Of a DNA stretch of 64,000 bases, positions 24,301 to 34,800 are shown one piece after another. The stretch is from assembly GCA_030761205.1 (NCBI GenBank), contig JAULJL010000010.1, forward strand, positions 13,363,241 through 13,427,240, written 5' to 3'. A model generated the notes under the pieces. The model was not told the DNA's origin and searched no databases. It was given only the letters and a program-made list of their open reading frames with translations. Within the stretch, counting starts at the first letter, position 1; each line of letters opens with the position of its first letter. The translations under genes and the position numbers were made by a program. The DNA comes from Fremontodendron californicum. Lineage: Eukaryota; Streptophyta; Magnoliopsida; Malvales; Malvaceae.

Positions 24301-26300
24301 ATTAATCATTTAAACTAAAATAAAAATTAAAAAAATAAATTTCTTTTTTAACTTTTTCTTCGAGCGGGTCGGGTGCGGATTCTAAATCGATCTACGAGTC
24401 AACGTGCGGACTAACCATTTTAAATACATCATTTAAATTTCTTTTTTAACTTTTTTCCCGAGCGGGTCGGGTACGGATCCTAAATCGACCTGCAAGTCAA
24501 CGTACGAGCCACTCCCTTTAAATACATCATTTAAAAAAATAATAATAATAATTAATAATTAATATAAATATTTTTGTTTAATTTTAAAAATACAAAGTGA
24601 TAAATTAATTTTTATAATTATTTTAAACAACGATTTTTCTTAAAAAATATTTATAATTTTTTAATAAACAAAAATTAAAAAATAAATATATATTTATTAA
24701 TTTTTTTTTTTGAAAATAATAAATTATAAAAAATAATAACAAAAAAAACCTAAACCCTTAAGACCAAACCACCTTCAACATTTAAAAAATACCTCCTTGT
24801 CCCTAGGGCTCTTAAGACCAAACTACTTTCAACATTCAAAAATATCCCCTTGTCACTAGGATCCTTAAAACCAAATTACCCTCAACATTTCAAAAACACC
24901 CTTCTTATCCTTAGAACTCAAAAATAATTATAGTAGATATTTTCAATAAGTAAAAGTGAGCTAAAGTTTACATTAATTAAAAGTGAAAATTTTATGTTAA
25001 TATGATATATTATGTACATGGAACAAACTTTACATGTTAACATGCACTTTATATATTTATTAATTTATTTTTGAAAGATTTATATGTACTTTATTAATTT
25101 TAATTATTTATATAATATACAGCTATATATTCGATATATAATTATTATTTAAAAAGTTCTTTATCTTTAAAGTTTTAATTTACATTAACATTAAAAGTAA
25201 TATATTACTTATGTTAATCTAATATATTTTGAATTCAAGACAAAATTTACATGTTAACATACATTTTATTAATTTCAAAATTTTTTTTGCCATCGTTAAA
25301 TATGTACAATATATAACTACATATTAAATATATATTTATTATTTAAAAATAAATAAAAAGTAGGCATTCACGTATATATACAAAAAAAAAAAAAAAAACT
25401 CTTGTATAAGTTCTTATCCTTTCATCAGTAATGGAATTAGGATTTTCATTTTATGGAGATCAAAGTCTTATACTTAATCTTTAGTGGGCGAACTATAATT
25501 TATTTATTTAAATTTATATATAATTAAATTCTGTATCGGTATTAAAAAGTTTTAGGAGGTGTTAATATATAATTTGGCTCTTGAACTATATCATTTTTTA
25601 TGATTTGGTACCTATAAAAAAATAATTTACAATTAAGTATCTCAACTTTTTATTCCGTCAAACCATTTGCCTCAAACACTGACTCTGTTGATATCAAGCT
25701 AATGTAACCAAAAAATAATCAATAATATCATGACATGTAAAAAAAGAGCCTGGTTAATTTTAAATCTTTTGTAAAAAAATTGAAAAAAAAAAAAGAAATT
25801 AAGGGTTTTTAAAAAAAAAAAAATCGAGAGGGAGAAAGAGAACGGGATAGGGACAGATCAAGCTGATCGCCTCTAGGTCCGCTATATATAATATATAAAA
25901 CTAAACAAATATATATTTAACGTTGGTTGTCATGTGGAGTTGGCAAGAGTAATTATATATATATATATATATATATATGATTTGCTGAGGGATGCATACA
26001 AAATGTAGGGGAAAGGATTGGAACGAACCAACAAAATCATGTTCTGGACAGACGCAACCATTCTTTGGCATTAGATACCCTGCAGGCACACCCCTGGCTT
26101 GGGTTGTTCTGAATAAGGTCCTTAGTAGGATTAAGAAACCGGTGTATTTGCTCGACGTTACCGCACTCTCTCAGTATCGGAAAGATGCACACCCCTCAGC
26201 ATACAGCGGCAAACGCGGTGGCACAGACTGTAGCCACTGGTGTCTTCCAGGTTTGCCAGATACCTGGAACCAGCTCTTATATGCAGCTCTTTTTAGTTGA
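15072..26300 (+). CDS. Trichome birefringence-like (PMR5/TBL family) protein, five exons, 368 aa
   Basis: Coding exons are 15072-15376, 15456-15627, 21398-21576, 22035-22193 and 26009-26300. All introns are GT-AG and reading frame is kept throughout. The protein has a hydrophobic N-terminus (residues 1-24, signal peptide or Golgi anchor), the PMR5 N-terminal Cys-rich domain (about 48-101: CNWFRGKWVYD...YDPSKCPF...YLKYRWQP), then the esterase-like domain with FVGDSLSLNQ (GDS at 121-123), FNTWHWW, GRTQP, VFFQGISP and the closing DCSHWCLPG, whose D345 and H348 form the DxxH pair. Family members O-acetylate wall polysaccharides in the Golgi, and GDS and DxxH supply the catalytic Ser, Asp and His. 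Length and the short N-terminus fit the TBL36-45-type subgroup; substrate cannot be assigned. The start has A at -3 and G at +4. No defect is seen, so it is probably functional. Confidence 0.93.
15456..15627 (+). CDS. TBL gene exon 2
   Basis: Acceptor TTGCAG|GTTC. Codes residues to 159, including the GDS motif. Donor TTTCAG|GTTAGT, phase 0. Confidence 0.92.
16364..16539. mobile_element. MITE copy 1 in TBL intron 2
   Basis: Ends are inverted: GGATTTGTTAACGAATACCTT on the left and AAAATACTCATTAACAAAACTC on the right. About 176 bp, AT-rich, no coding content. Same family as the next entry. Confidence 0.6.
16611..16790. mobile_element. MITE copy 2 in TBL intron 2
   Basis: Left end GAGTTTTGTTAACGAGTGCT and right end TTAAAATATTCGTTAGTAAAATC are inverted. 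About 180 bp; same family as the copy ending 71 bp upstream, in the same intron. Confidence 0.6.
17782..17980 (+). pseudogene. Exon-like gene fragment inside TBL intron 2
   Basis: A sudden stretch of balanced base composition in very AT-rich DNA, open for roughly 65 codons (HEEFFKQMIQ... to ...YIDQ then stop at about 17970). It looks like a captured piece of coding sequence or a processed fragment. The product was not recognised: no catalytic or zinc-binding motif is visible. It is not part of the TBL reading frame, which splices across it. Confidence 0.45.
18607..18647. repeat. 41-nt palindrome (copy 1 of 4)
   Basis: CAGTTGGGAAATCG...CGATTTCTCAACTG around TCATGGGCCATGG. A second copy follows at 18675-18715; mirrored copies are at 19803-19842 and 19869-19908, in the other arm of the inverted repeat. 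Confidence 0.85.
19448..19594. mobile_element. 147-bp hAT-type MITE
   Basis: TAGACCTGCTTATGGGCCGG on the left matches the inverse of CGGCCCATGAGCAGACCTA on the right. Flanks ATTACGGA and TTTACGAA agree at 6 of 8 bases, a decayed 8-bp target duplication. Confidence 0.6.
21398..21576 (+). CDS. TBL gene exon 3
   Basis: Codes residues 160-218 and two bases of codon 219, including FNTWHWWTHTGRTQ. Donor CCAACC|GTATGA. Intron 3 is 458 bp (21577-22034). Confidence 0.92.
22035..22193 (+). CDS. TBL gene exon 4
   Basis: Acceptor TCTACAG|ATTTGA. Codes FDYIEDGGKK to HYE (about residues 220-272), including VFFQGISP. Donor TATGA|GTAAGC. Confidence 0.92.
22392..23523 (-). mobile_element. Non-autonomous hAT-like element (1.13 kb) in TBL intron 4
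   Basis: Bounded by a perfect 8-bp direct repeat AATCTCAT (22384-22391 and 23524-23531), the hAT signature. Ends are weak inverted repeats (CAGATGGGGTAAAAT...; reverse of the right end AGAGGTGGCAATTTAACGGG). As in 11538-14821, both ends carry arrays of CGAACCCGAAATGACCCGA-like repeats in the same orientation, here on the minus strand. No transposase frame. Confidence 0.65.
24226..24535. repeat. Three-copy GC-rich minisatellite in TBL intron 4
   Basis: Each unit reads TTTTTTAACTTTTT, then CGAGCGGGTCGGGTACGGAT, CCTAAATCGACC and CGAGTCAACGTGC, closing with ATTTAAA. Spacing is about 95-125 bp. Units differ by point changes, so the array is not recent. Confidence 0.85.
24755..24915. repeat. Three-copy ~60-bp tandem repeat in TBL intron 4
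   Basis: The unit CTTAAGACCAAACCACCTTC, AACATTT, AAAAATACC and CTTGTCCCTAGG occurs three times with changes. Confidence 0.7.
26009..26300 (+). CDS. TBL gene exon 5, with stop codon
   Basis: Codes residues 272-368 (GKDWNEPTKSC... to LLYAALFS) and the TGA at 26298-26300. Holds the DAHPS and D345CSH348 motifs that close the esterase-like fold. Confidence 0.93.
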
Positions 26301-27118
26301 TTCAATGGAAGCTTACGAGAAAATTAGCTCTAGGCAGCTAAAATTTGGATGAAAACCATTTGTTTTCAACCCTAACTAATAATCTTTTCGTTGATTATGG
26401 TGCAAGTAGTTGGCAATAAGAGAAATCATCATAATTCAATTGTAAATTTTAATTCGTTTCAGCACATGATGTTCAAGAAAATTCCCTTGCTCATTCAAAA
26501 TACTTATTAATTCTACCTGTAATCCGTATTGTAATTTTCTTATTCTTCAATACATGTACAGCATAAAATGTAGGTTAGTTTTGCCTATTTTCGTCTCAAT
26601 CTTCCCTTTGGGGAAGAGGGGTTCAAATCGTTATTATTAACTTATTATGATGCGGATTTGCGACTTCAAATGAATAAAATTCTTCATCATAGTGAGTTCC
26701 GCTGCATGCTGGATAGCTCTTTCATCATTCTGGATGTATTTCAATGCATCAACTATTTCCATGTTTTGGTTTGTAGGGATTATCAATCAACTCAGGTAAC
26801 TCCGAATAGCCATTTCATTCTCTAAGCTATCAAAGATAAACACAGCAAGGTAGTTTGGTGAAGATAGCATAGAGCCAATGTATATTTACTGATGTACATA
26901 TAGATGTTACAGGATAAGGTTGAAAAGAAGTTGGATACAAGATACGTACATCTATCTTAGCTAAGGAAAATTATCCTATTATTTTAGAAACTTTTGAATT
27001 TAAATCTGATTTCCCACCACTATTATCCCCTGCAAGATGGTGGAACCGCTCGTGACACCAATTTTGGACACCGAATTCTGCAAACTGGCTTTGGACAGTG
27101 GCTTCATTAGAGCATAAG
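26301..27118 (+). other. 3' flank of the TBL gene
   Basis: No ORF of note. A candidate poly(A) signal AATAAA is at 26673-26678, about 370 bp after the stop. The rest was not recognised. Confidence 0.45.
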
Positions 27119-27472
27119 TGTTGACTGCAATGGCTGACTATGCTGCCAAGTCATGTTCCAAGTTTATAGTTTTTTTATTTTTATTTTTATTTTTTATGAT
27201 TTTGTGTGATATGATTGTATACTGAAAATATCAATGTTAGTTGAAAATCTTTTTGTATAAGTTAGTATCCCTAACATCATGGTGCAAGGTGAAAGATAAT
27301 GTCCCTTGTAGTAGTTTAAATTTGGTGAACCTATTTTGAAATATAATGTAAACAAATGCTGAAATGAATCTGTTTTTTGCAGCCATTCCAACTTTTCTCT
27401 CTATCTCGTTTTCATGTTTCTTCTCTTCTAGCAGTCCTAAAAATATTAGACTACCATTGTTCATGTGTTTCA
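27119..27472 (+). mobile_element. 5' LTR of a Ty1/copia element
   Basis: Runs from TGTTGACTGC to GTGTTTCA, about 354 bp, and is followed two bases later by TGGTATCAGAGC, the initiator tRNA-Met primer-binding site common in plant copia elements. The left boundary rests on the TG start and the usual length of such LTRs. Confidence 0.65.
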
Positions 27473-27474
27473 AT

Positions 27475-27489
27475 TGGTATCAGAGCTGG
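27475..27489 (+). other. Copia primer-binding site (tRNA-iMet)
   Basis: TTGGTATCAGAGCTG lies just after the LTR end; the match to the 3' end of initiator tRNA-Met is well known. Confidence 0.8.
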
Positions 27490-27600
27490 TTTGTTAGAGG
27501 ATCGTGCTCTTTGACATAAATTTAGAGAGTGTTTTTGAGGGAAAACAAGCAAGTTCACTTCATTCACAAGCCTGAAAACAATCTTTTCTTTGAGGATCAT

Positions 27601-29575
27601 GTCTTCCAAGAGTTTCTCTCCTTCTCCAGCTCCTGTTTTTGCAAGAGAAAATTACCACATTTGGGTGGTAAAAATAAAGAGATACTTGCAAGCACATGAT
27701 CTTTGGGATGTGGTGGAAACAAGAAGGGATCCATTACCTTTAAGGGCCAATCCCACACTAGCTTAGATCAAACAACATAGTGAGGAGTGTCCAAGAAGTA
27801 TAAAGCTATGTCATGTTTGCAAAATGGAGTGTCTGATGTCATCTTCACAAGGATCTTGCCGTTTGAGACACCAAGACAAACTTGGGATAAGCTTAAGGAG
27901 GAGTTCTAGGGTTCTGAGAAGACCAGGTAGCAACAACTTATTAATTTGAGAAGGAACTTTGAAAATTTGAAGATGAAGGACAATGATACTGTCAAGCAAT
28001 ACTTTGACAGGATCATGGCTATTATCAATAACATCAGGCTACTTGGAGATGAATTTAGTGATAAAAGAGTTGTGGAAAAGGTCGTCACCACCTTTCCAGA
28101 GCGATATGAATCAAAGATATCTTCTCTTGAAGATTCAAGAGATCTGTCTAGTATTTCTCTGTTAGAGTTGATTAATGCTCTCTATGCTCAAAGAGCTAAG
28201 AAGAGCAAGCAGATAGGAAGAACACACAGAAGGTGCATTTTAGGATAAGAACAAAGAAAAGGTAGGTTGTTCAATTGGCAAAAGTAGGAAGAATTCAAAT
28301 GAAAAGAGAGAAAAGCAAAGGAGAGAAATGGACAACACTAAGGATGGTGGAAATAAGAAATATCCACCATCCTTTCACTGTCAAAATACAACTCATCTGG
28401 AAAGATATTGTTGGTTTAGACCAGATATCCAGTGCAGATCTTGCAAACAAATGGTACACATGGAAAAAGTTTGCAAGAACAAGGGACAGCAACAAAGAAC
28501 ACTCAAGCTCAAATTGCTGATAGGAGTCAACAACAGGAGGAGCAAATGTTTGTTGCATCCTGTTATGCAAGCAGCAGTAAACCAAAGTGAGCTGGTTAAT
28601 AGACAGTGGTTGAATAAATCATATGGTCTTTGATGAAAGCATGTTCAAGAAGATTGATAGAGCTTGCACTTTAAAGGTCAGAATAGGTAATTAGGAATAC
28701 ATTGAAGCAAAAGGAAAATGAAAAGGAGATGTGATGGTGAACACTACTCCGTCAGGTAATAAAGTCATTTCTAATGTTCTGTTAGTGTTTGAAATTGATC
28801 AAAATTTGCTTAGTATTGTTGTTAGAAAAGAATTATTTTGTTGTTTTAAAGATAAGACATGCATGATCAAGATCCAGCTGGTTATGAGCTTACTTCTGTT
28901 GTTATGAATGATAGAAGTTTTGTTTTAAATTGGAATTCATTGTCTTTTGGTGTATATGCTATTGCCATAGATGAAACTGTCTTGTGGCATAAGAGGCTTG
29001 GACATGTTTGCTATCATACTCTGAGTCATTTACACAGAAATGACCTTGTCTTAAACATGTCACAAATTCATGAACATAGTGATGTGTGTGAGGTGTGTCA
29101 ACTAGGAAAGCATAACAAATTGTCATTTCCAGGAAACAAGGCTTGAAGAGCATCAGAAAAGCCGCAACTGATGCATATTGATGTGTGTGGTCCTATGAAG
29201 ACTTTGTCTTTTATTGGGAGTAGATATTTCATATTATTCATTGATGATAGCACCCGAATGTGCTTGGTTCATTTCTTGAAACAAAAATCTAAAGTTGCAA
29301 TAGTGTTTTGGAAGTTTAAAGCTTATGTTGAAAATCAGTCTAGATGCAAGTTGAAAGTCATTAGGTCTGATAATGGGACTGAATATACTTCAGATAAGTT
29401 TGAGGAGTTTTGTGCAGTTGCAAGCATTGAGCATCAATTGAAAGAATAGAACAATGATGGAAATGGCTAGATGCCTACTTTTTGAAAGAAATTTGCCTAA
29501 GAAATTTTGGGGAGAGGTAGTTAATACCTTTGTGTATTTGCTCAATAGACTTCCAACAAGAGCTTTGCAAATACT
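27601..29575 (+). pseudogene. Ty1/copia gag-pol, broken and truncated in integrase
   Basis: The start ATG at 27601 opens MSSKSFSPSPAP..., then ENYHIWVVKIKRYL and HDLWDVVE of a copia gag N-terminus. A UBN2-type gag follows (27946-28200, DTVKQYFDRIMAIINNIRLL), then a double zinc knuckle (about 28375-28490, C-x-C-like pairs), a decayed protease around 28600, a gag-preintegrase segment (LWHKRLGH at about 28980; CEVCQLGK at about 29090, the HHCC finger), and the integrase core (IDVCGP at 29173, SDNGTEY at 29368). Several stops and frameshifts break it. The frame ends at ...NRLPTRALQ where the LTR of element B begins. RT and RNase H are absent from the window. Confidence 0.88.
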
Positions 29576-30088
29576 TGTAGACACCTAATTTAGTTTGGGT
29601 CCCTAAATAAGGTAAGTTATCCTTCAACTTCTCGGAATGCAAAAAATCTCTCCTAATTCCACAGTTGGGTCTCTAAGACTTTGATCCGAAGGTCAACAAC
29701 ACGAAAAAAGTCAACTCCAAAAAGGTCAACATCGAAAAGTCAACCACTGAAAAAGTCAACTTTTTGAAAAATCAAGATTCGAAGGTGAATTGAACAATGG
29801 TGAAGAAATCTTGATAATTAGAGATCCCCAATTAAAGATAAAAGGAAAATTCGAAGCTGGAAAAGACAAATTGCAAATTTCAGTGTAGGAGAAAAGCATG
29901 GAATTTCCAAATTTATGAAAAAGTACGTAAACTATTAAATTGGATGAAATTGAAACCTTAAATTGAAGGATGATTAATAAATAGAAACACCTAAAGGTCC
30001 AATTTCACAAAGATTTGAAGAAAAACTAGGCAAAAGTGAAAAATTGGAAATCGCCATTTTGGGGAAAAAGTATGAAATTTCGCAAATT
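29576..30088 (+). mobile_element. First ~513 bp of the 5' LTR of Ogre-like element B
   Basis: Starts TGTAGACACCTAATTTAG inside copia integrase. It aligns with the first ~530 bp of the LTR at 55748, including the run of GTCAAC repeats (about 29690-29770), and stops near GCAAATTT, where it meets minus-strand RT-RNase H of element A. The rest of this LTR appears to continue at 43664. Confidence 0.75.
29690..29770. promoter_or_regulatory. TTGAC (W-box) cluster in LTR of B
   Basis: Five GTCAAC motifs (reverse complement GTTGAC) in about 80 bp, at the same place in the LTR as in the other copies. Confidence 0.5.
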
Positions 30089-31649
30089 TCTGACAATAAA
30101 ACCTGCCATCTGTTGTTCTCCCTGATAAAGAAAATGCTTCCAACATGTACTTGATTGGATCTAGCTTGGCAATCAACCACGTTGTGTTGTACAACATGTA
30201 CTGTTCGAGTCTTTGAGCAGTCCAAGCCAAGGCACAGAACAACTTTTCTACCGACGAATATTTCAGCTCATAATCTGTGAACTTCTTGCTAAGATAGTAA
30301 ATCGTCTCTTCTTTCTTTCCAGTTTCATCGAGCTGTCCCAAAACACAGCCCAAGGATCTCTCAAATTCTGATAGATACAATATCATTGGTTTATCCGGAA
30401 TAGGTGGCATTAGCACTGGCAGTGTGGATAGATAATGTTTAACCTTTTCAAATGCAATCTGACAACCTTCATCCCATTCTCTTGGATCACACTTTCGAAG
30501 TAGCTTAAATATTAGATCACATTTGTCAGTTAGCTGAGAAATAAACCGAGCAATGTAATTCAATCTCCCCAGAAAACCTCTTACTTTTTTTTGAGTACGT
30601 GGTGGTGACAATTTTTGAATGGCCTTCTCTTTATCCGGATCAATCTCAATTCCTCTTTTGCTGACAACAAAACCCAGCAATTTCCCCAAGGTGACTCCAA
30701 AAGTGCATTGTGCCGGATTTAGCTTGAGTCGAAACTTTCTTAGTCGTTTAAAGAGTTTCTTAAGATTCGCAATATGCTCCTCTTCTCCTTGTGACTTTGC
30801 AATCATATCATCAACACCTCAATTCCCTTATGCATCATATCATGAAACAAGGTCACCATGGCTCTTTGATATGTTGCCCCATCATTCTTCAACCCAAACG
30901 ACATTACCTTGTAGCAAAATGTTCCCCACATTGTGACAAATGTGGTTTTCTCCATATCTTTCGGTGCCATCTTAGTCTGATTGTATCCTGAAAATCCGTC
31001 CATGAAAGAAAATAAAGAACACTTCGCCATATTATCCACCAGAGTATCGATATGGGGCAAAGGGAAATTATTTTTAGGGCTGACCTTTTTTAAATCTCTG
31101 TAATCAACGCACATCCGCACCTTACCATCCTTCTTTGGTACTGGAACAATATTTTCCACCCATTCTAAATATTTTTCCACCTCTAAAAATCCAGCATCAA
31201 ATTGTTTCTACACCTCCTCTTTTATCTTTAACAGCATGTCTGGCCTCATTTTTCTCAACTTTTGCTGAATTGGTTTGCATTCTGGCCTTAAAGGGAGCTT
31301 ATGAACCACAATATCTGGATCCAACCCTGGCATGTCTTGGTAAGACCATGTAAATACATCCACATATTCTTGGAGCAAAGCTATCAATTCACCCTTTATT
31401 GATGATGACAATAAAGTCCCAATTTTAACCTCTTTTATCTCCTCACCATTTCCTAGATTTATCATTTCCAATGGCTCCTTATGAGGAAGTACTTGTTTCT
31501 CCTCTTGTTCTATTTTCCTTAATAAGTCTGGAGGTAAACCATAATCCTCAGTATCTTTGTTGGCCTCAAAATCACCTGTGCAAATGGGTCTTCCAAAACC
31601 AATTTCAGAATTACTGACAGGAAGGTCCTCATATTCCGTATCCGTACAC
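30088..31649 (-). pseudogene. Ogre-like element A: RT and RNase H, disrupted and truncated
   Basis: In sense from 31649: acidic linker (CTDTEYEDLP, GFGRP), VDVFTWSYQDMPGLD, then RT blocks WVENIVPVPKKDGKVRMCVD, FSFMDGFSGYNQ, MSFGLKNDGATYQ. The fingers and palm are broken by a stop at 31208. At about 30803-30810 the catalytic YVDD block is damaged: a short deletion and frameshift remove its first residues. RT thumb and RNase H follow (LGKLLGFVVS, VRGFLGRLNYIARF, GCVLGQLDETG, IYYLSKKF, LCALAW-like). After a frameshift near 30105 only RWQVLLSE remains, then the sequence jumps to LTR B. Integrase and the 3' LTR are missing. The lineage is TAT/Ogre-type Ty3. Confidence 0.88.
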
Positions 31650-31865
31650 CTGTAAATAGGTGGGGAAAAAACAATATAGGAAAATATATACAATGAAAGA
31701 AAAATAAATAGCAAAACTGAAAGAATATGGACACATCAATATGAATAAAATACATTGTGCTTGCTATTTATTGAATGAAAATGTTTAAACAAAAGCCTAT
31801 TACAGAAAAACTCTTAATATCTTTGGGCAAAGATAATTAAGATTGTTTTTTTTTTAAAGTATTAC
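31650..31865 (-). other. Probable intron between protease and RT of element A (216 bp)
   Basis: The protease frame ends SIPK then TAA. Reading the GT within that junction as a donor (CCAAA|GTAATA at 31865) and TATTTACAG|GTGTAC as the acceptor (31650) joins the frames exactly: ...SIPK-CTDTEYEDL.... The intervening DNA is T-rich, as expected near an acceptor. Ogre elements are reported to have an intron at this position; no transcript evidence is available here. Confidence 0.7.
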
Positions 31866-34800
31866 TTTGGAATAGACTTAAAGACTATGGGCAACTCAGT
31901 CGCACTCAAATTGGTCAGTCTATATTCTGGAGGACAAGGCCGCACCATCCAGTTTGCATTGTCACTTTCCATTCCTTTCTCCCCGGTCATGCAGATCATC
32001 TTTTCCTGTATCCGCTCGCCCTTATTCACATGGAACTTTTCAAAAGCTTGCTTGATCATTATGAGTACATCTTCTGAATTCTTTTCTCCGAATAGAAAAC
32101 CAGCAGAGTGGAAGCTGTGAAGGATTGGTGGGAAAGTCATAGGCTCCCACTCAATATCCATACCCATGAGACAGGCCATCCTCCTTTGTCGGTTCTTTTC
32201 AACTTGTTTCCTCTTCTCATAGGCCTTCGAAAGATACCCTAAGCCAAATCGATCTTTCTTTCCCACTACTTCCATTGCTCGGGCCATCCCTTGAAGATAT
32301 TTTCCAAGACCTTTTCCAACCCTGCAGCTCTTTCCCACAGTAGTTCTTACTCCCAACCTTGTGTTCTTGGACAACCTTGGCTTTGGAATTTTTCGTCCTT
32401 CAGTGACGAAAACCGTATTTATGAACTCCAAAGACCGAAAAGAACATTCTACGGCATCTTCATTGGGTTCAACATAAGGAGATTCAGTAGATGCAGAGGC
32501 TATTATGTCCTCTTCTCCTGATATAGTGACCAAATGCCCCTCCATCACAAATTTTAGCTTTTGGTGGAGAGATAAGGGTACAACCCCTGCTGAATATATC
32601 CACGGCCTTCCCAACAAGCAATTATAGGACGAATTAATATCCATGACCTGAAAGTTCACCGTATAGGTGTATGGGCCTATCTTCAGAGAAACCTCAATAG
32701 TTCCCATTACCTCTCTCCTGGTACCATCAAAAGCTTTGACTACTGTGCAACTCGGCAACATATAAGAAATATCAATTGGCAACTTAGACAGGGTTGCCAG
32801 GGCCATTAAATTTAATGAAGAACCATTATCCAGAAGCTCCCTTGGTAGTATATGCCCCTTGCAGGTGGTTGTTATATGAAGAGCCTTTGTGGACCCAATA
32901 CCATTGGGTGGTATTTCATCATAACTGAAATATATATGGTCGTCTGCTGCAATGTTTCCCACCAGCCTGTCTAATTTTTCTACCGATATGTTGTTAGCCA
33001 CATATGCCTGATTCAACACTTTCAATAGGGCATTTCTGTGTGGCTCCGAGTTTAATAGCAAAGATAAGATGGAGATTCTTGCTGGCTAACGCTGCAATTG
33101 CTCAACCACAATATACTCACTATGTTTTATGAACTTTAAAAACTCGCAGGCTTCCTTCTCATTCACCGGCTCTTTTATCTTGTTTACCGGGGCTGATCCC
33201 CTTTCTGATTCTTTTGACAAATCCATCTCAATATGGATTGGTTCAGCTGCTTTCTTCCCTTGTCCATTTCTCCATCCTTTCTTGTTGATCCCTGTTCAAC
33301 AACCTCAGGGGCATAACACCTTCCACTTCGTGTTAAGTGCCCACACCTGTAATATTTTGCTGACTTAAAGACCCTGGCATAACCATGCTGCAGTCATATT
33401 TCCATGGTGCAGCTTTGTTTTCGTTGTATGAAAAAGAAGAAGGCAAATCTATGATTAGCTTAGGCCAATTTCTTTAACAATCGGAGTAGTCTTCTCTGGT
33501 ACATCGTAATAGATGATCAAAGGTCTTCCTATCCCGTAGCCAGCCACATTCTCAGTAACCTCTACTTCATTCTCTATTTCTTCTAAAACTGGGCTAACCC
33601 CCACATCCATCATCTTTTGGACTTTAGCCAGAAAATCTTCGCATTCCTATATGATATGACCTTTACATCCATGGAACGGGCACCAATCCTCCACCCTGTT
33701 TGCCACCATTTTTAAACTGTCACCATCCTCCACAATTCCCGCTTTTACCATTTCAACCCACACTTCTATCATTGGAGTCTTGACTTCACTGACATGCCTT
33801 TTCAACCTTCTCTCTTCCCCTGTCAATACTGTATTTACTCGGTTCTCAGCATGATCGGGCAATGGATTTCCTGCTACATTCAGCCCATTCCTTGTCCCGA
33901 ACTTCACCACCCCAGTATTGATCAAACTTTGGACTTTCTTCTTAAAGGCAATACAGTCCTTAGTGGAATGTCCCTGAACCCCTGCGTGATATGCACAGCT
34001 AACATTTGTTTTGTACCATATTGGATATAGAGGTGTCAGAGGTTTGAGGTATACAGGTGCAACAAGTTGACTTTGCAACAGTTTGGGATATAGCTGACTA
34101 TAGGTGGTAGGAATCAGATCAAATTGGGGTTTTTGATCATTCCTTGGTGAACGTTGATCATTGCGTCCAGCACCTTGAGTGTTTAGGATAGTATTTCGGG
34201 GAAGATTTATCTGTGGGGACACGCTAGTTGGGAAAAGGTTGTTGTGGTATATTGGTATAGGGAAATGGATTTTGGGTAAGGTGGTTCACATTGGGATAGT
34301 AAGGATTATACCCCGAATAAGGTGTGTAGGGTGTAGGAGGTGCATAAGATGTAGAAGGAGTATAGGGCCTAGGAGGTGTATATGGTGTAGGAGGTGCATA
34401 GGGGTATTGATTGAAACTAACTGCATGGGTCTCCTTTTTTTTTTTTTTTGCAGGGAAAACCTTCTTCGGAGTAGCAGACTCACTCCCTTCCATTTTCCCG
34501 ATCTTAATGACAGACTCTATCATCTCCCCGGATATTACCATATCTGTAAAGTCCTTGGTGGCACTCCCCACCAATTTATCATAATAAGGTGCTTTCAGGG
34601 TATTGATGAAAAGCACTGTAGTTTCCTTGTTGGTCAAAGGGGGTTGTACTTGTGTAGCCAGGTCTCTTCATCTCTGAGAATATTCTTTAAAGCTTTCAGT
34701 AGCTTTCTTTTTCATGTTCTGTAGTGATAGCCTATCAGGTCTTATAATGCTCCATGAAAGCCTTGGCTAAATCCGTCCATGAACGAATCTTAGTACGAGT

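Larger units (their letters stand above)
22194..26008 (+). other. TBL intron 4 (3.8 kb)
   Basis: Contains a hAT-like element (22392-23523), a three-copy minisatellite (24226-24535), a second three-copy repeat (about 24755-24915), a diverged direct duplication around TTTACATGTTAACAT (about 24960-25330), and (AT)n tracts at 22757-22781 and 25953-25979. The acceptor is AAATGTAG|GGGAAAGG, which restores E272-G-K-D-W. Confidence 0.85.

Noticed and set aside
25992..26008. Upstream Met extending exon 5
   Set aside because: It lies in intron 4; the AG at 26008 restores the conserved EGKDWNEP text.
34179..34724. 181-codon plus-strand frame rich in CRR/GPRR
   Set aside because: Antisense to the Pro/Tyr-rich gag linker of A.
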